DNA of 21,753 nucleotides from an uncultured Alphaproteobacteria bacterium (GCA_937888635.1 CALARG010000046.1:1-21753), one strand, 5' to 3'; counted from the first letter of the stretch, positions 7,324 through 14,663 are shown. A program made the numbers and translations. The notes: generated by a model not told the origin, from the sequence alone.

Positions 7324-8145
7324 ATGGCAAAATTACGCAAACAAAATATATTTAACACAACCACTGCGGCAATTAAATTTGCGCTGTTTTGGATAATGGT
7401 GGTGGTTCAATTGCCAATATTGCTGTTGTTGCCACGCGGTGATTTATCTGTGCGCTATATGCGTGTATTTATGTGGATTTTGGTAAAATTGGCGGGGGTA
7501 CGCGTTATTGTTCATGGTCGCCTGTCTGATGCGCGTCCACTGATGATTGTGTCTAATCATATTTCTGTGTTTGAAATTGCGACATTCCCATCTGTTTTCC
7601 GGGGCAGTTTTATTGCCAAGAAAGAAATGGAAAATTGGCCATTGGTCGGTTGGGTTGCGCGAAAGTTTGGTGTAATCTTTGTTGACCGTCGTCCATCGCA
7701 TGCGCGCGATGCATTGGCGGTGGTGCAACATGCGGTCCAAACCGTTAAATACCCAATGATTTTATTCCCCGAAGGTACAACAACAAACGGCGCGTATGTA
7801 AAGCCATTTAAAAGTACATTGTTCAACTTTGTTGAAAATTCTAATGTGACTGTGCAACCAATGGCAATGCACTATCGCTATCGTGACGGTTCTGTAATTG
7901 ATGAACAGACGCTTGCCGATCACTTCGCATATTTTGATAATAACAAAATGGATATGGGGCCAAAATGCAAACGCGAACGCAGTGCCTTTGGCCAGGTGTT
8001 TCATATAATGATGCTGGGCGGATTTATGGTTGAAATAACATTACTGCCGCCACCACCCCTGACGGGGTTGGACAGAAAGCAGATTGCTGACATACTGCAA
8101 AAACAAGTGTCAGAAAAATACATGGAATTAAAAGATAAAAAATAA
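7324..8145 (+). CDS. olsA: Lyso-ornithine lipid O-acyltransferase, PlsC family (OlsA-like)
   Basis: 273 residues from the ATG at 7324, four bases after the olsB stop; the longer frame overlapping olsB lacks support. There is a hydrophobic membrane segment near residues 18-37. The PlsC/LPAT motifs are NHISVFE (His 79, block I), VDRRPSHARDA (about 120-130) and FPEGTT (148-153, block III). Block I carries Glu (residue 84) where HX4D acyltransferases normally have Asp. In the family, OlsA esterifies the 3-hydroxyl of lyso-ornithine lipid to complete the lipid at the inner membrane; a general 1-acylglycerol-3-phosphate acyltransferase is the alternative. Adjacency to olsB favours OlsA. Confidence 0.78.
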   Translation: MAKLRKQNIFNTTTAAIKFALFWIMVVVQLPILLLLPRGDLSVRYMRVFMWILVKLAGVRVIVHGRLSDARPLMIVSNHISVFEIATFPSVFRGSFIAKKEMENWPLVGWVARKFGVIFVDRRPSHARDALAVVQHAVQTVKYPMILFPEGTTTNGAYVKPFKSTLFNFVENSNVTVQPMAMHYRYRDGSVIDEQTLADHFAYFDNNKMDMGPKCKRERSAFGQVFHIMMLGGFMVEITLLPPPPLTGLDRKQIADILQKQVSEKYMELKDKK

Positions 8146-8174
8146 TAACAATAAAAAATAAAGAGATTTAGAAA

Positions 8175-9611
8175 ATGAAAACAGCAATCACACCAACGCG
8201 CGCTGAAAATTTCAGCGAATGGTATCAAAACTTAATTGTCGCCGCAGATTTGGCGGAAAGCGCACCTGTGCGTGGATGTATGACAATTAAACCGTATGGT
8301 TGGGCAATATGGGAATTAATGCGTGATGAAATGGACCGTCGTATCAAGGCGCACGGTGTTCAAAATGCGAACTTCCCACTATTAATCCCAATTGACTTTT
8401 TTAACAAAGAAGCAGAACATGTCGCCGGCTTTGCCAAAGAATGTGCGGTTGTCACCCATCATCGCCTGAAAATGATTGATGGCAGTTTGCAACCAGACCC
8501 AGATTCAAAATTAACAGAACCATATATTATTCGCCCAACATCTGAAACCATTATTGGCGAAGCGATGTCGCGCTGGGTGCAATCTTATCGTGATTTGCCA
8601 TTAAAATTAAACCAGTGGGTAAATGTAATGCGCTGGGAAATGCGTCCGCGTATGTTCTTGCGCACATCTGAATTTAACTGGCAAGAAGGGCATAATGTAT
8701 TTGCCACACACGAAGAAGCAAACGCTGATGCACGCAAAATGCACAAAATGTATGGCGACTATATGCGTGAAATTTTGGCGATACCATCAATTATGGGTGA
8801 AAAAACCCCCGAAGAACGTTTTGCAGGTGCTGACCACACATATACATTGGAACACATCATGCAAGATGGCAAGGCACTGCAGGCCGGTACATCCCATGAC
8901 CTGGGCCAGCATTTCTCAAAATCATTTGGGATTCAGTTCTTGGGCAATGATGGGAAATTGCAACATGGTTGGACGACATCTTGGGGTACCACAACACGCA
9001 TGATGGGGTCTATGTTTATGATTCATTCTGATGATGATGGCTTGGTCTTGCCACCATTCGTTGCGCCATATCAGGTTGTAATTATCCCAATTACACGCGA
9101 AGACACGGCTGAAAAATTAAATGCCTATGCCACAGAATTGGGTGAAAAATTACGCGCCACTGGTGTGCGTGTCTTGGTTGATACATCTGATATGCGCGCC
9201 CCAGATAAAATGTGGAAATGGATTAAGCGCGGTATTCCATTGCGTGTTGAAATTGGCGCACGCGAAATGGAATCAGGCGATGTCACAATAACCCGTCGTG
9301 ATATTGGTCGTGAATCCAAGCGTACGATTCAGGCCACAGATTTAATTGCGTCTGTAAACAATATTATGACAGACATTCACAATGATATGGTTGCACGCGT
9401 TGAAAAACGTAATGCAGAAATGATACATGATGTTGCAGACCTGGATGCATTGGATGCAGCATTGGCAAATGGTGAAATTGGATTTTTCCGTATTAAATAT
9501 GAAATGACAACAAATGAACAGTTTGAAGGTCTGATGGAAAAATACAAAATCACGCGTCGTTGTTTGGACGACCGCGACCCAACATATGTATTTGTGGCCA
9601 AGTCTTATTAA
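8175..9611 (+). CDS. proS: Prolyl-tRNA synthetase, archaeal/eukaryotic type
   Basis: 478 residues, class II aminoacyl-tRNA synthetase charging tRNA-Pro. Motifs seen are RPTSETII (120-127), the motif 2 region RWEMRPRMFLRTSEFNWQEGH (about 153-173), AGTSHDLGQ near 257 and the motif 3 region TTSWGTTTRMMG. The length, the absence of the roughly 180-residue insertion domain and the C-terminal aromatic end (AKSY) mark the archaeal/eukaryotic-like ProRS type, as in Thermus, Borrelia and Mycoplasma, rather than the usual bacterial or alphaproteobacterial form. The C-terminal region lacks the Cys cluster that binds zinc in some members. It starts 29 bases after olsA, without a separate promoter I can see, so readthrough from olsBA is likely. 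Confidence 0.92.
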   Translation: MKTAITPTRAENFSEWYQNLIVAADLAESAPVRGCMTIKPYGWAIWELMRDEMDRRIKAHGVQNANFPLLIPIDFFNKEAEHVAGFAKECAVVTHHRLKMIDGSLQPDPDSKLTEPYIIRPTSETIIGEAMSRWVQSYRDLPLKLNQWVNVMRWEMRPRMFLRTSEFNWQEGHNVFATHEEANADARKMHKMYGDYMREILAIPSIMGEKTPEERFAGADHTYTLEHIMQDGKALQAGTSHDLGQHFSKSFGIQFLGNDGKLQHGWTTSWGTTTRMMGSMFMIHSDDDGLVLPPFVAPYQVVIIPITREDTAEKLNAYATELGEKLRATGVRVLVDTSDMRAPDKMWKWIKRGIPLRVEIGAREMESGDVTITRRDIGRESKRTIQATDLIASVNNIMTDIHNDMVARVEKRNAEMIHDVADLDALDAALANGEIGFFRIKYEMTTNEQFEGLMEKYKITRRCLDDRDPTYVFVAKSY

Positions 9612-9614
9612 ACC

Positions 9615-9648
9615 AAACGGGGTGCATGCCCCGTTTTTATTTTTTTTA
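9615..9648 (+). terminator. Intrinsic terminator after proS
   Basis: Eight-bp stem AAACGGGG/CCCCGTTT with loop TGCATG, followed by a T-rich tail; it directly follows the proS stop. Confidence 0.85.
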
Positions 9649-9674
9649 TTCCCAATACAAATCATCTTTTTTTA

Positions 9675-9683
9675 TGGTATAAT
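9675..9683 (+). promoter_or_regulatory. Extended -10 promoter for ldh
   Basis: TGG followed by a consensus TATAAT (9678-9683). No clear -35 lies 17 bases upstream, which fits an extended -10 promoter. The ldh start is 30 bases downstream, after an AGGGGGG ribosome site. Confidence 0.55.
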
Positions 9684-9713
9684 ATCACTGATAATAAAAC
9701 ACCAGGGGGGAAT

Positions 9714-10646
9714 ATGAAAATTTCAATTATTGGTATTGGTTCTGTTGGTTCTGCGGTTGCAACAGCGGTTGCGAACACCGGTTTGGCACATGAAATCGTT
9801 TTGTTTGACCGCGATGGCATTCGCGCACGCGCCGCCGCCGAAGACTTGGGCCATGCCGCCGCATTTTCATATGATATCAAGATAACTGCGGTAAATACTT
9901 ATCGTGCAATTCGTGGTTCTGAAATTGTAATTATTGCCGCCGGCGCGAACCAGCGGCCGGGTGAAACGCGCACAGATTTGCTGAATGCAAACGCTGCGGT
10001 AATTTCAGATGTTGTACCGCGTGTAATGGCAAATGTTGATGCCAAGACCGTAAAACTGGTCATTGTCACAAACCCATTGGATGTTATGGTTATGCTGGCG
10101 CAGAAATTATCAAAATTGCCGCCGTCCCGCGTTATTGGTACGGGCACAATGCTGGATTCTGCGCGCCTGCGCACAATTCTGTCGCGCCAGTTATCTGTAT
10201 CAACCCAGTCTATTAATGCATATGTCCTGGGCGAACATGGCGACAGCAGTATGATTGCCTGGGGCGCGGCATGCATTGGTGGCGTTGATTTAAACAGTTT
10301 CTGCCGCCAGACTAAAATCAGTCTGCCCCAAACCACGCGCAAGACGATTGAACATCGTGTACATAATGCGGCGTATGAAATTATTCGTGGTCGTGGCGCA
10401 ACATGGGATGGAATCGCGGGCGCGGTTGCCGACCTGGTGCGTTGCATTGTTAATGATGAACGCCGTATTTTAACGGTGTCTGTCGTAGATGGACTGGGGG
10501 ACAAGGGGCTGTCAATGTCACTGCCGCGTATTGTGGGTGGCTCTGGTGTTGTTGCAACCCTGATGCCAAAACTGGACGCAACAGAATCTGCCGCCCTGCG
10601 ACGCAGTGGAAAAATAATTCGCAAGAATTTTGATACAATCAAATAA
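9714..10646 (+). CDS. ldh: L-lactate dehydrogenase
   Basis: 310 residues, NAD-dependent, reducing pyruvate to L-lactate to recycle NADH. The Rossmann motif GIGSVG is at 7-12 and Asp32 in LFDRD favours NAD over NADP. In the substrate loop GANQRPGETR the discriminating residue is Gln80, as in lactate dehydrogenases; malate dehydrogenases have Arg there. Catalytic residues visible are Arg86, Asp148 and Arg151 in MLDSARL, and His175 in GEHGDS. The length is normal for the family. It is a single gene between two terminators with its own promoter, so it is likely regulated independently. It suggests fermentative metabolism. Confidence 0.9.
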   Translation: MKISIIGIGSVGSAVATAVANTGLAHEIVLFDRDGIRARAAAEDLGHAAAFSYDIKITAVNTYRAIRGSEIVIIAAGANQRPGETRTDLLNANAAVISDVVPRVMANVDAKTVKLVIVTNPLDVMVMLAQKLSKLPPSRVIGTGTMLDSARLRTILSRQLSVSTQSINAYVLGEHGDSSMIAWGAACIGGVDLNSFCRQTKISLPQTTRKTIEHRVHNAAYEIIRGRGATWDGIAGAVADLVRCIVNDERRILTVSVVDGLGDKGLSMSLPRIVGGSGVVATLMPKLDATESAALRRSGKIIRKNFDTIK

Positions 10647-10648
10647 AA

Positions 10649-10672
10649 AAATGCCCACCCGGGCATTTTTTT
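10649..10672. terminator. Bidirectional intrinsic terminator between ldh and the Cys-rich gene
   Basis: Stem AAATGCCC/GGGCATTT with a four-base loop, A-run on one side and T-run on the other, so it can serve both convergent genes. Its edge overlaps the stop codon of the minus-strand gene (10671-10673). Confidence 0.85.
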
Positions 10673-11855
10673 ATTCCCCCATAACACATTTTCTGTATTC
10701 TTCTGGGGATGCTTTGGTCCAGCATTGTTGTTTAACATCTGTGGCATCCTTGTAATTTGCTTTGGTCTTGTTGCGCCCCAAGGTTAAATCTATTTGTGTT
10801 AATCCAATTGCTTTGACACAATATTTTTCTTCGTGTGCTGTTTTGTCAAATACATACCCGGTTTCGCATTTAACACATGTGCCGTCTGTTGGATGTGCGC
10901 CACCGCGCATATTTGTTGTGCATTCAACGCATGTGTGATCTGTTGTGCTGGCAAAAGTGTATCCTGCGCGTTTACATTTATATTTATAACAGTCGTTTGC
11001 CAATTCTACCGTGTGAATATTTTCGTCGTATTGTGACAGGTCCCAACCACTGCACATTTTTTGTGACAAGATTGCCCGATTGCATTCTGTTGGATTAATC
11101 GGTTCACAATCTGTGCGTCCTGCATTTGGTTTGTATCCGCGTTTGCATACCAGTATTTCTGTACTGGCATTTGCAGGATATACCTGCAGGTCTGCTTCTT
11201 TTGTCTTCCCGTCATATCTGGCACTAAATTCCATTTGTCGCACAATCGCACCGTTGCCACTGGGCAAGAATTTATCTATAGCCAACAGGATATCGTGTTC
11301 TGTACTCCAACTGTAACTTCCGCTTGTTGATTTGCAATGTGCGCGTCCGTCTGCGGCAAAATATGGAAATGACCATTCTATGTTTGACCATGCCGCATTA
11401 TGTTTAACATTATCATAATTATCCCGCAGGAAAGGTGTCACATCGCATGCGCCATTAAAGTCTTCTACCTTGGTCTTACACTCATCGCCGGTAAAGCCTT
11501 CGCGGCACAGCCATACGCATGTACTGTTCCCCAGTGGTTCTGCAAATGTTGTGCTGTTCCCGCTGTTGCGTTGAAATTGTGTTGGACAGAAATACGCGCC
11601 ATAATGATTTATCTCGCGCGCCAGCATAAACAAATAGGCATATCCATGGGTCACTTTCAGTTTTGCATCCCGTGCGCTACAATTCGCCTGGCGCAATTCT
11701 TTGCCGATACATCCCTGTGTGTTGTTTTCGTTGCACGTAATCCATCTTAACACGCCGCCCCATTTGTCTTGTATAAATGGGTTTACTCTTGTATGTGCAG
11801 TTGCTGATATTGTAATAAGTATACAACCCAGTGTTGCCAAAAACTTTTTGCGCAT
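10671..11855 (-). CDS. Secreted cysteine-rich protein with CxxGY-type modules
   Basis: 394 residues from the ATG at 11855, which has AGGGGGA just upstream; the frame is open further upstream but lies in the non-coding leader. The first 20 or so residues form a signal peptide ending ATAHT. The mature protein is rich in Cys in recurring spacings: CLCREGFTG-like and CKRGYKPNAGRTDC, CKRAGYTFASTTDHTC, CVKCETGYVFD. These resemble EGF-like or TNFR-like disulfide modules. The first part (residues 30-190) has aromatic and Asn-rich stretches with no motif I recognise. Such proteins are expected on the cell surface or secreted; similar Cys-rich proteins occur in gut Alphaproteobacteria, from memory. The function is unknown. 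It is transcribed alone, behind an unusually long leader. Confidence 0.7.
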   Translation of the reverse strand: MRKKFLATLGCILITISATAHTRVNPFIQDKWGGVLRWITCNENNTQGCIGKELRQANCSARDAKLKVTHGYAYLFMLAREINHYGAYFCPTQFQRNSGNSTTFAEPLGNSTCVWLCREGFTGDECKTKVEDFNGACDVTPFLRDNYDNVKHNAAWSNIEWSFPYFAADGRAHCKSTSGSYSWSTEHDILLAIDKFLPSGNGAIVRQMEFSARYDGKTKEADLQVYPANASTEILVCKRGYKPNAGRTDCEPINPTECNRAILSQKMCSGWDLSQYDENIHTVELANDCYKYKCKRAGYTFASTTDHTCVECTTNMRGGAHPTDGTCVKCETGYVFDKTAHEEKYCVKAIGLTQIDLTLGRNKTKANYKDATDVKQQCWTKASPEEYRKCVMGE

Positions 11856-11870
11856 GATTTTCCCCCTGTG

Positions 11871-11902
11871 TAAAACAAAGACCGCCAGGGATTTTGACGG
11901 TC
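11871..11902 (-). terminator. Terminator-like hairpin just before the Cys-rich gene
   Basis: On the minus strand a 7-bp stem GACCGTC/GGCGGTC (one G-T pair) is followed by TTTGTTTTA, ending about 16 bases before the start codon. It would control readthrough into the gene. Confidence 0.5.
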
Positions 11903-12114
11903 GGGGTGTTAGAAAAATCACAAAAAAGAATGACCCCGTTGGTCTTTGGGGCATATGCCCCTGTTGTATAACCAACGGCACCCCGGCATAAACACGGGGA
12001 ACATAATAAAAGGCGCGTCCGCGCCACCTTTATGCGGATATCAGTGTGTTTTTTATCACACACAGCTTTTTTGCAGGCTTTTCTAAGGCCCCGAACCCAC
12101 ATCCCTGTGGACTC
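11871..12114 (-). ncRNA. Long structured 5' leader of the Cys-rich gene, or a small RNA
   Basis: This 365-base gap holds no convincing coding sequence, but reading leftward it holds a series of hairpins: CCACA/TGTGG (12097-12110); GTGTGT/ACACAC (12044-12063); GGCGC/GCGCC (12012-12025), followed by T4; CCCCG/CGGGG (11981-11999); a compound hairpin CCGTTGGT/ACCAACGG (11936-11978) with a perfect inner GGGGCATATGCCCC (11948-11961); and GACCGCC/GACGGTC (11880-11902), followed by a T-rich tail. CGGGGTG (11902-11908) is also complementary to CACCCCG (11979-11985), so an alternative pairing would compete with two of the hairpins. At least two hairpins look like terminators ahead of the gene. This suggests attenuation or a processed small RNA. 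No known RNA family was recognised. Confidence 0.5.
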
Positions 12115-12120
12115 ACAAGA

Positions 12121-12150
12121 ATTATAATATAAATCAAAATAAAATATCAA
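12121..12150 (-). promoter_or_regulatory. Sigma-70-type promoter for the leader and Cys-rich gene
   Basis: Minus strand: TTGATA (12150-12145), an 18-base spacer and a consensus TATAAT (12126-12121). It predicts a start near 12114 and a 5' untranslated region of about 260 bases. Confidence 0.6.
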
Positions 12151-12160
12151 CAGATATTTT
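12141..12160. repeat. Perfect inverted repeat overlapping the -35 element
   Basis: AAAATATC-aaca-GATATTTT, an 8-bp dyad that covers the -35 hexamer of the leftward promoter and lies upstream of the divergent GNAT gene. Its placement fits an operator; no regulator is identifiable. Confidence 0.45.
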
Positions 12161-12220
12161 CACTGTGACTTGGAATACTGTCGTATTTAAAAATATTTTT
12201 TCGCATGATATATTTATTGC

Positions 12221-12523
12221 ATGCCTGATGAAATAAAATATTTTGTATTACCCGAACGAGACGGATTTGAAGCCGTCTTTCACGGCCAACGCATTGGCGA
12301 AATAACATTCGTTCGTGTCGGCGCAGATAAATTAATAATAGATTACACCGCCGTCGCCCCGGAATTTAGAAAGCGCAATGTGGGCCTGACCCTGGTGCGC
12401 AATGTTGCAAATATGGCGCGCACCCAGCATCGTCATGTTATAACCCTGTGTCCATTTGCGCGCGCGATGTTCAATCGCTTTTCTGAATTTGATGACATCA
12501 GATTAATGAATGTTCATCAATAA
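12221..12523 (+). CDS. Small GNAT-like N-acetyltransferase (YidJ / Acetyltransf_CG type)
   Basis: 100 residues, about half the size of a classical GNAT protein, matching the small PF14542-type family. Features are GQRIGEITFVRV near 23-34, IDYTAVAPEFRKRNVG near 45-60 (the shortened acetyl-CoA-binding turn; the usual RGxGxG is degraded to RKRNVG), and LCPFARAMFNRF near 75-88, where the CPF motif is a family hallmark. The acceptor is unknown in this family. There is no Shine-Dalgarno sequence before the ATG at 12221. A TATATT at 12209-12214 would place transcription initiation at or next to that ATG, so the mRNA may be leaderless. It is divergent from the Cys-rich gene. Confidence 0.65.
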   Translation: MPDEIKYFVLPERDGFEAVFHGQRIGEITFVRVGADKLIIDYTAVAPEFRKRNVGLTLVRNVANMARTQHRHVITLCPFARAMFNRFSEFDDIRLMNVHQ

Positions 12524-12587
12524 ATCAATTGCGCTGATTTGTATTTTTTACTAGTATACCTGTTGCAATTTTTAGTTGGGGGAAAGT

Positions 12588-13970
12588 ATGCAGAAATTAT
12601 CACGCGCAACATTAATATTTTTAATATTCCTGAACGGTTATGTCAGTTTGTCTTTGGAATTGTCTATTCTGCGCCAGTTATCATTTTATGTCGGGTCCAG
12701 TGCCGTTATCACCAGTATTATAATGGCAATATTTCTGGGGTTTATGTCACTGGGGTATTTTGCCGGCGAATCAGAACGCATAAACAATAACAGAATCAGA
12801 AATATTTTAAATATCAGTTTTCTGATTATTGCGGCCTTGTCTGTCATCGCGGCCAGTTTCCCATTAATCACAAATTATTTCGCATTAATGTATTCTGGCG
12901 GTCTTACATCTGGTGTGGTTCAGACATTTATTTATTCATTGGTATTTTTATCGGTTGGACCATTTTTATTTGGCTTTAATACAACATTACTGTCGCGCCA
13001 ATTGCATTGCTATTCACAGAAAAGCACCGGCTGCATTATGGCGTGGGATACAATCGGATCTGTGTTCGGTTCTATTGCAACGACATTGCTGTTAATGCCA
13101 TTTATGGGGGTAAATTACACGGTTGTATTAATAACAGTCTTATCTGTCATTGCAGCACTGATTTTGCGTCGTCGTTGGTGGGTGTGGATTGTGTGCGCGT
13201 TTGTGTTGGCGCTGTCTTTATATATAAACAGTAATTCATACCAGAAAAATCACATGGGGATTTTGGTAAACAATGCAAATTCTACGATATCGGTCATAGA
13301 TTATAAAGATGCGCGCGTTTTGTATATGAATGGCCTGCCGATGTCTGTATATCGCCGTGACAAATCAGGCATGGCAGAATATATAGATTACCTGAATGAA
13401 AACTTTATAAACACAATGCCTGCGGATAAGAAGTATAAAATCCTGGTCCTGGGGGCAGGGGGCTTTACTCTGGGCCTGAACGATACGCATAATGATTATA
13501 CATTCGTAGATATTGAACGCACCCTGAAAGATGTATCTGAAAATCACTTTTTGCGCCAAAAATTAACGCCGAACAAGCGCTTTATTGTTGCCGATGCCAG
13601 CCAGTATTTAAAAAACACACCCGAAATGTATGACTTTATATTGCTGGATGTGTATTCAAATTCGTACCAGGTGCCTGAATCCTTGATAACGGTTGAATTT
13701 ATGCAGCGTCTGAAATCACGTATTGCGCCAAATGGGATTATTGCATTGAATATGATTGTTTTCCCAGAATTTGCAGATAAATATTCGCGCGTGTTTGATA
13801 ACACTTTTCACACGGTGTTCCCATATAATACATCACGCCAGGTTATTGGCACCTTTTCCCCATGGCGAAACATAGATGGTGCCACAAATGTCATTTATAC
13901 ATATTATAACATTGAAAACGACGGTCGTGTTTATACGATAAATAAAACCCCGGTTATATACGACCGATAA
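12588..13970 (+). CDS. Membrane protein fused to a spermidine-synthase-like (SAM-fold) domain
   Basis: 460 residues from the ATG at 12588, with GGGGGAAA just upstream; an in-frame TTG four codons earlier is less likely. Residues 1 to about 210 contain six to seven hydrophobic segments. Residues from about 220 form a Rossmann-like methyltransferase/aminopropyltransferase domain: ILVLGAGGFT (motif I, 285-294), YTFVDIERT (acidic loop, Asp308), FIVADASQYL (Asp336) and DFILLDVYSN (about 350-358). This is the layout of the fused transporter/spermidine synthase-like family. Whether it makes a polyamine is unknown; the membrane-fused members are poorly characterised. It is transcribed rightward and ends at a terminator shared with the convergent sodB. 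Confidence 0.75.
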   Translation: MQKLSRATLIFLIFLNGYVSLSLELSILRQLSFYVGSSAVITSIIMAIFLGFMSLGYFAGESERINNNRIRNILNISFLIIAALSVIAASFPLITNYFALMYSGGLTSGVVQTFIYSLVFLSVGPFLFGFNTTLLSRQLHCYSQKSTGCIMAWDTIGSVFGSIATTLLLMPFMGVNYTVVLITVLSVIAALILRRRWWVWIVCAFVLALSLYINSNSYQKNHMGILVNNANSTISVIDYKDARVLYMNGLPMSVYRRDKSGMAEYIDYLNENFINTMPADKKYKILVLGAGGFTLGLNDTHNDYTFVDIERTLKDVSENHFLRQKLTPNKRFIVADASQYLKNTPEMYDFILLDVYSNSYQVPESLITVEFMQRLKSRIAPNGIIALNMIVFPEFADKYSRVFDNTFHTVFPYNTSRQVIGTFSPWRNIDGATNVIYTYYNIENDGRVYTINKTPVIYDR

Positions 13971-13973
13971 AAG

Positions 13974-13997
13974 AAAAGGGGCACTGCCCCTTTTTTT
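13974..13997. terminator. Bidirectional terminator between the membrane SAM-fold gene and sodB
   Basis: Stem AAAAGGGGC/GCCCCTTTT with loop ACT and T-runs in both directions. The last bases overlap the sodB stop codon (13996-13998). Confidence 0.85.
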
Positions 13998-14583
13998 AAT
14001 TGCGCAGGTTTTCTGCAACAAAATCCCAATTAACCAGATTGTCCAGAAAGTTATCTATAAAATCTGCCCGCTTGTTTTTATAGTCCAGATAGTACGCGTG
14101 TTCCCATACATCCAGATTCAGCAGCGGTTTCATATTATAAACCATTGGTGTATCTGCGTTTGCGGTGTTGATGATTTTCAATCTGTCGCCATCACGAACC
14201 AGCCATGTATATCCACTGCCAAACAGACTGCTGGCGGCGGACTTAAATTGTTTTTTAAAGTCTTCTTCGCTGCCGAATGCTGCGATTATTTCCACAGGCA
14301 TTTGTGTTTCGCATTTTGGGCACATTCCCTGAAAGAAAAAGTTGTGGTTATAAATTTGCGCGGCGTTATCAAAAATCTTTTTTTCTGATGGTCTGCCCGC
14401 AGATTGCACAATAATTTCATCCAGTGATATTTCTTCGTACGGCGTATTTTCAATTAATTTATTCAGATTGTCTATATATGTCGCAACATGTTTACCGTGA
14501 TGTGTTTCCAGTGTTTCTTGGGAAATATATGGCGCCAACGCATCTGTTGCGTATGGCAATGGGAATTGTGTTATTGTGAACAT
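13996..14583 (-). CDS. sodB: Superoxide dismutase, Fe type
   Basis: 195 residues from the ATG at 14583, with AAGGAG nine bases upstream; a TTG two codons earlier is closer to that site and less likely. It dismutates superoxide to peroxide and oxygen in the cytoplasm. The metal ligands expected from E. coli FeSOD are present: His28 in THHGKH, His80 in NHNFF, and Asp158 and His162 in LDVWEHAYY. Gln76 in NAAQIYNH is the iron-type active-site Gln. Two departures from the family are visible: the usual Trp after NHxFF is Phe (residue 84), and a CPKC pair (Cys88, Cys91) follows it. No signal peptide. The gene is convergent with the upstream membrane-protein gene. Confidence 0.92.
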   Translation of the reverse strand: MFTITQFPLPYATDALAPYISQETLETHHGKHVATYIDNLNKLIENTPYEEISLDEIIVQSAGRPSEKKIFDNAAQIYNHNFFFQGMCPKCETQMPVEIIAAFGSEEDFKKQFKSAASSLFGSGYTWLVRDGDRLKIINTANADTPMVYNMKPLLNLDVWEHAYYLDYKNKRADFIDNFLDNLVNWDFVAENLRN

Positions 14584-14663
14584 TTGCAATATCTCCTTTG
14601 CCTAAATTTTGCGCCAGCTTTATAAAAATATCAACAGGAATAAATTTTTTTATATAAAAGCAC

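Noticed and set aside
8175..9611. ProRS as a truncated bacterial-type enzyme that lost its insertion
   Set aside because: The motif sequences and C-terminal extension ending in an aromatic residue match the archaeal/eukaryotic type rather than a shortened bacterial one.
9899..10747. A long minus-strand open frame (282 codons) opposite ldh
   Set aside because: It lies antisense to a gene with intact catalytic motifs, crosses its terminator and has no recognisable protein features.
11918..12004. A 28-codon minus-strand frame inside the leader (ATG at 12004) as a leader peptide
   Set aside because: It has no ribosome binding site, no run of a single regulatory amino acid, and its codons are dictated by the hairpin sequences.
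12085..12110. GTGGGTTCGGGGCC on the minus strand resembles a tRNA T-arm
   Set aside because: No acceptor stem, D-arm or anticodon arm can be built around it; the bases pair better in the local CCACA/TGTGG hairpin.
11677..12150. A 157-codon minus-strand frame across the leader of the Cys-rich gene
   Set aside because: It spans the predicted promoter, several perfect hairpins and the start of the real gene in another frame; its residues show no family pattern.
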